Part shown: one piece after another, positions 8,250-11,145 of the stretch
How the letters are laid out: each line of letters starts with the position of its first letter
Numbering within the stretch: the stretch's first letter is position 1
From: Emmonsiellopsis sp. PD_33
Lineage: Eukaryota > Ascomycota > Eurotiomycetes > Onygenales > Ajellomycetaceae
NCBI GenBank assembly: GCA_032988165.1
Contig: JANTQF010000584.1
Coordinates: forward strand, 1 to 11,145
Direction: 5' to 3'
DNA: 11,145 bases
Translations under genes and position numbers: made by a program
The notes under the pieces: generated by a model
What the model saw: only the letters and a program-made list of their open reading frames with translations
The model's database searches: none
Told to the model about the DNA's origin: nothing

Positions 8250-8940
8250 GCAGCTTCTTTTGGCTTTTTACTTTTTGTTTTTGGCATTTCGTTTTCCAAA
8301 TCTTCTTCATTCTTTTTACCCCTTTTATTTATTTATTTATTCCCTTTGACTTTTCTGTTTCTTCAGCACTGCCCTTCTCATTCTTGTATTGGTTTATAAT
8401 TTATTTTGTTTAAATTTGGATTTACTCCTATCCCCGATAACTTTTACGGACGATGTGCTTTGGGGATGTAACACACGTCGTCTTTTTAATTTAATCTTTT
8501 TCCACCGTCCTCCCTGCCGCTTCACCATATGTCGCCACGCTGATGGTCCACTTCGATTTTACGACCCCGGGAATTTTCGTCACCACAGCTTCACCCTATC
8601 CATATCTATTTTGGAAGCAAACGGCGAAAAAGTGGCGTGGGGTGGATTCACCTTGCTTAGACCGGTTGGGTTCCCTTTATTTTGATTTGATTTGGCATTT
8701 ATTCCTTTTTTTGGTTTTTGGTTTTGCTCGCGACGAGTTACCCTGTTTATTATGCCATTCCTCCCCTACCGCTGTTTATTGCACAACCTTGTTTCCTTCG
8801 TTTTCTTTTTTTTTTCTCCCTGTGCGTTTTTATTTTTAATTTACCTCCCCCATTCTATTTTACGATGCCTTACTCGAAAACTTTATTTAATATCTATCTA
8901 CTATTCTTTTGGTCCCCTTTTCTATCTATATTACCTGCAT
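8250..8940 (+). other. T-rich 3'-UTR and downstream flank of the RRM gene
   Basis: The stretch after the stop codon is T-rich and has no convincing coding frame. Open frames in it encode Phe/Leu/Pro-biased strings. It carries an ATTT tandem at about 8325-8341, giving overlapping UUAUUUAUU nonamers, and six UCUU motifs within about 130 bases of the stop (8255, 8301, 8304, 8311, 8360, 8382). The cleavage site is not obvious, since no AATAAA is seen; the AT-rich stretch at 8394-8415 is one candidate. How far the transcript extends cannot be told from sequence. Confidence 0.5.
8325..8341 (+). promoter_or_regulatory. AU-rich element in the 3'-UTR
   Basis: Four ATTT units in tandem create overlapping UUAUUUAUU nonamers about 80 bases after the stop. 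This is the classic form of an AU-rich mRNA-stability element, bound by CCCH zinc-finger or RRM proteins in eukaryotes. In such a T-rich region it could also be chance, so function is inferred only. Confidence 0.4.
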
Positions 8941-9404
8941 AGCACCGCACCGCACTGCGATTGTTTTATATAAGCGGTTTTCTCTTGTTTTTCAAGTTCA
9001 GGCAGCTAGGGGCGGGATGCGGCCAACTTGCGTTGGGAGGAGAAAACAAGGCCCGGTTGGTTGGCTGGTTTTGGCAAGCTATTGATGAGCTGAGTCGAAC
9101 CGATGGATGGATGGGACAGCTTAGTGATGGTGGGGTGGAAGAGAGTGGGAGGGTAAATAATTAAATCATTGCTTAGTCTACAGAAGAAAAGAGAAGAGAT
9201 ACCCCGATACATACCGCTGATGGCTTTCTATTTATCTATTGGATTTGACTTTGACTTTGATTTGAGCTTTGCTTGACTGATATTCTCGAGGCCCAGTGCC
9301 TAATTCTCTGCAGAGATGTTCCTAACATGCCCTGGGGGTTAATTAACTACTAATTCACATCATCCCGGGGGCTGACTATCTAGCAGGTGAAAATATATAT
9401 CTCA

Positions 9405-9485
9405 GTGAGTTACGCTTCTTCTAGTTCTCCTATCTACCTAGCTTACCTATCTATGTAGCTAACCCCGTTTTCGTTTACTATACAG
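9405..9485 (+). other. Predicted intron of an unannotated transcript, 81 bases
   Basis: The donor GTGAGT at 9405 and branch GCTAAC (CTAAC at 9459-9463) pair with the acceptor TATACAG ending at 9485. The A is about 23 bases from the end of the intron, behind a T-rich stretch. The signals are as good as those of real fungal introns, but no coding exon pair was found, so it may lie in a leader or a non-coding RNA. Confidence 0.5.
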
Positions 9486-9532
9486 ATCTTACCCTCCGTC
9501 CCTTCTGGTTCCTGTAATACACGCAGGAAGAA

Positions 9533-9721
9533 ATGCCCGCTCGATCCATATCCAATCGCCACCTACTCATGGATTTCAATCCCGTTTTATTCAATGGCAG
9601 GGGGTCAGGGATGGGATCTCGTCCGTTTCGCTGGATTCATTGCCAATTAGGGTACCTTTTCTCTCTCTTTCATTCTTATAAAGGAGGGATGGAATGCCCG
9701 TTTTGCTTGTTCCGTTTTTAA
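9533..9721 (+). CDS. Uncertain small protein, 62 residues
   Basis: This is the first ATG after the 9485 acceptor, with a favourable A at -3 (GAAGAAATGCCC). The product is short, with an Arg/Gly-rich middle and a Phe/Cys-rich end, and I do not recognise it. A GTACCT at 9652 paired with an acceptor at 9728 would replace its tail. Its only support is its position behind the good intron, so a chance frame is quite possible. Confidence 0.15.
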   Translation: MPARSISNRHLLMDFNPVLFNGRGSGMGSRPFRWIHCQLGYLFSLFHSYKGGMECPFCLFRF

Positions 9722-10560
9722 ACAACAGGGTGGAAGGACTTTACCAGCTGGAACAGAGAAGGTGACTACTATGATGCTGTTGTTGTATGGCTAGTTCTGT
9801 ACCGGCCTTGAAACCTGGGATATCTGATATCCTGGGAATGGTACTGGCATTTTACATCTATTCCAATTGAAAAGACTGGTGAATATTCACTAGAGACGTA
9901 CCAACAAGCCGTCCTATCAAGAAAGTGAGTTTCCTGACATATGAATAGCCATTTGCCATGAGATTCAGTGGATCGGGTCTCAACAGGGAAACAAGTCACA
10001 GTGAGCTTAAGTTGCATGATTATGAGAATAAGTCTCGCTTTCGGACTTTTGCACGCTTACCTCCCTGAAATATCCCTTATTGGTCATGATGCTTCGGACA
10101 CTTTACATGAGATCATCAAAAAGTCATGCGATGGATCGATCAGGGGCTATTTATTATACGGAATATTCCCTACCAACTTCGACTAGGCCGTCTTATTACT
10201 CACTCGAGAAACCCAGGGACAATCTTGCAAACATACTACTACGGTGGGGTCTCGTTTGTCCTTTCAACATCTCGATCTAGAGGGCGAGGGAATTGAGATT
10301 TGCTGGAATGCAGGAGAACTCTGGGGGGAAAGAAACCAGGGTCAAGTATGACATGAGGGCTATGGTTGAGTCTTTCGGAGTCCTACTGTCTAATATGGAT
10401 CCTACCTTACCCACACGATGGACTCTAGACCGAAGGGTAAGGTTGGTGGTGCTGATGACAATGTGACTGATGTCGCAAACATGGTGATGACGGCCGCCGG
10501 GGCTTATATACCATATGAATTGGGTCAATCTGTAAGACTGATCTGATCCCATCTAGCGCC

Positions 10561-10960
10561 GCGGTGGAATTTTATGCCCCTTTTTACCACGCACAGCCAC
10601 CCACGTCCTCAACATATGATTTTCACGATTTCTACCAACCCCTGCTTATTACGTGCCTATTTAAGTGAGGATGATCCTCTTTACTGATCTTAATTACAAG
10701 CTCGCTCACCTCTTGTATAAATACGACCTTTTCAGCCCAACAGGAAGATTCCAATTACGCATTTCATACCTTGTACACCTCTATATCAAAATAGATACGT
10801 TTTTGCGAAATCCAGACAACCTTATTACAAGAAATATAGACGAAGCTATTACTACATATCAATCATTAATCCAGGCCTGATTAACTGCTCAGCTCCGCTC
10901 CCTGCCTCTCTATCTAGGCTGCCATGCCGAGATAATAGACATCCACTTCCCCAGCCAGCT
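10561..10960. other. AT-rich stretch with a 70-codon frame
   Basis: The sequence is richer in A and T than the rest of the window. An ATG at 10671 opens a frame ending at 10880. Its last third (RNIDEAITTYQSLIQA) looks helical but matches no family I can name. The composition would fit a decayed, RIP-affected repeat, yet no element ends or transposase motifs are visible. It may equally be plain intergenic DNA upstream of the gene at the right edge. Confidence 0.3.
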
Positions 10961-10972
10961 AACCCCCCGAAG

Positions 10973-10980
10973 TATAAATT
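10973..10980 (+). promoter_or_regulatory. TATA box candidate for the edge gene
   Basis: TATAAATT lies about 120 bases before the ATG at 11093, with a second ATATAAAC at 11019-11026. A CT-rich stretch follows between them and the ATG, a common promoter layout in filamentous fungi. Confidence 0.4.
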
Positions 10981-11092
10981 AACCCAACTCTTTTCGCCCT
11001 GCGCCTCAAGTATTTGAAATATAAACTCCTCCTCTCCCGCCCCCCGTAAATAGAGCCCATAAGTTCCGACTCCCTCCTGTGTCGAGGCCACC

Positions 11093-11145
11093 ATGCGAAC
11101 CCTCGAAATGTACTTCCGTGCACCACACAAGCTGGGATCGCAACC
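11093..11145 (+). CDS. Possible gene start, cut by window end
   Basis: The ATG sits in an ideal Kozak context (GGCCACCATGCG) and opens a frame that stays open to the edge: MRTLEMYFRAPHKLGSQ and on. TATA-like boxes and a CT-rich leader precede it. Seventeen codons are too few to name the product. An overlapping 92-codon minus-strand frame (10852-11130) is the competing reading and has no known motif. Confidence 0.35.
   Translation, partial: MRTLEMYFRAPHKLGSQ

Larger units (their letters stand above)
8941..10560. other. Region with splice signals but no clear coding gene
   Basis: A TATATAAG box-like sequence lies at 8967-8974, and a good intron signature lies at 9405-9485. The first ATG after that acceptor (9533) opens a 62-codon frame of no known type. 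Other frames are short. A GTGAGT at 9925 with CTGAC and ATTCAG ending at 9968 would give a 44-base intron, which is borderline. The region may hold a long non-coding RNA or the leader of an unannotated gene. Confidence 0.35.

Noticed and set aside
9925..9968. 44-base intron candidate
   Set aside because: It is short, the branch-to-acceptor distance is long, and no continuous frame is joined.
10046..10100. Minus-strand donor GTAAGC near 10062 as part of a minus-strand gene
   Set aside because: The donor is good and a short ATG frame precedes it, but no acceptable branch and acceptor follow on that strand.

Overview
The window looks like nuclear DNA of a filamentous ascomycete, most likely Pezizomycotina and possibly an Eurotiales / Aspergillus-type genome. 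The reasons are long intergenic stretches, short introns with fungal GTRAGT donors and CTAAC branch sites, a pyrimidine-rich tract upstream of the main gene, and a Gln/Asn/Ser/Pro-rich protein of a family best known from fungi. The genus cannot be fixed by reading alone. No operon, CRISPR array, rRNA or recognisable tRNA is visible, and no intact transposon.

One gene is certain: an uninterrupted 816-codon frame at 5799-8249 (+). It encodes a four-RRM RNA-binding protein of the Nrd1 (fission yeast, also Msa2) / Mrn1 (budding yeast) family. The four RRMs form two copies of a two-RRM module between long disordered tails rich in S/T-P sites. Its control region is unusual. A cluster of palindromes and CGGTA repeats (about 4767-4879) is followed by a long CT-rich tract (about 4908-5240), then a leader of several hundred bases. 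All three upstream ATGs of that leader lie inside a predicted 5'-UTR intron (5383-5561). The 3'-UTR is T-rich, with overlapping UUAUUUAUU nonamers and several UCUU motifs.

The flanks are poorly coding. To the left are a 38-base poly-G run (126-163), an orphan 213-codon frame (756-1397, uncertain), and a small spliced locus (about 2716-3157) with a canonical fungal intron. To the right are a good isolated intron (9405-9485) suggesting an unannotated transcript, AT-rich sequence near 10600-10880, and a TATA-preceded, Kozak-good ATG at 11093 that may begin a gene running off the window.

The main candidates for something new are the uATG-hiding leader intron, the palindrome and CGGTA cluster in the promoter, possible autoregulation of the RRM gene through its own 3'-UTR, and the small spliced locus.
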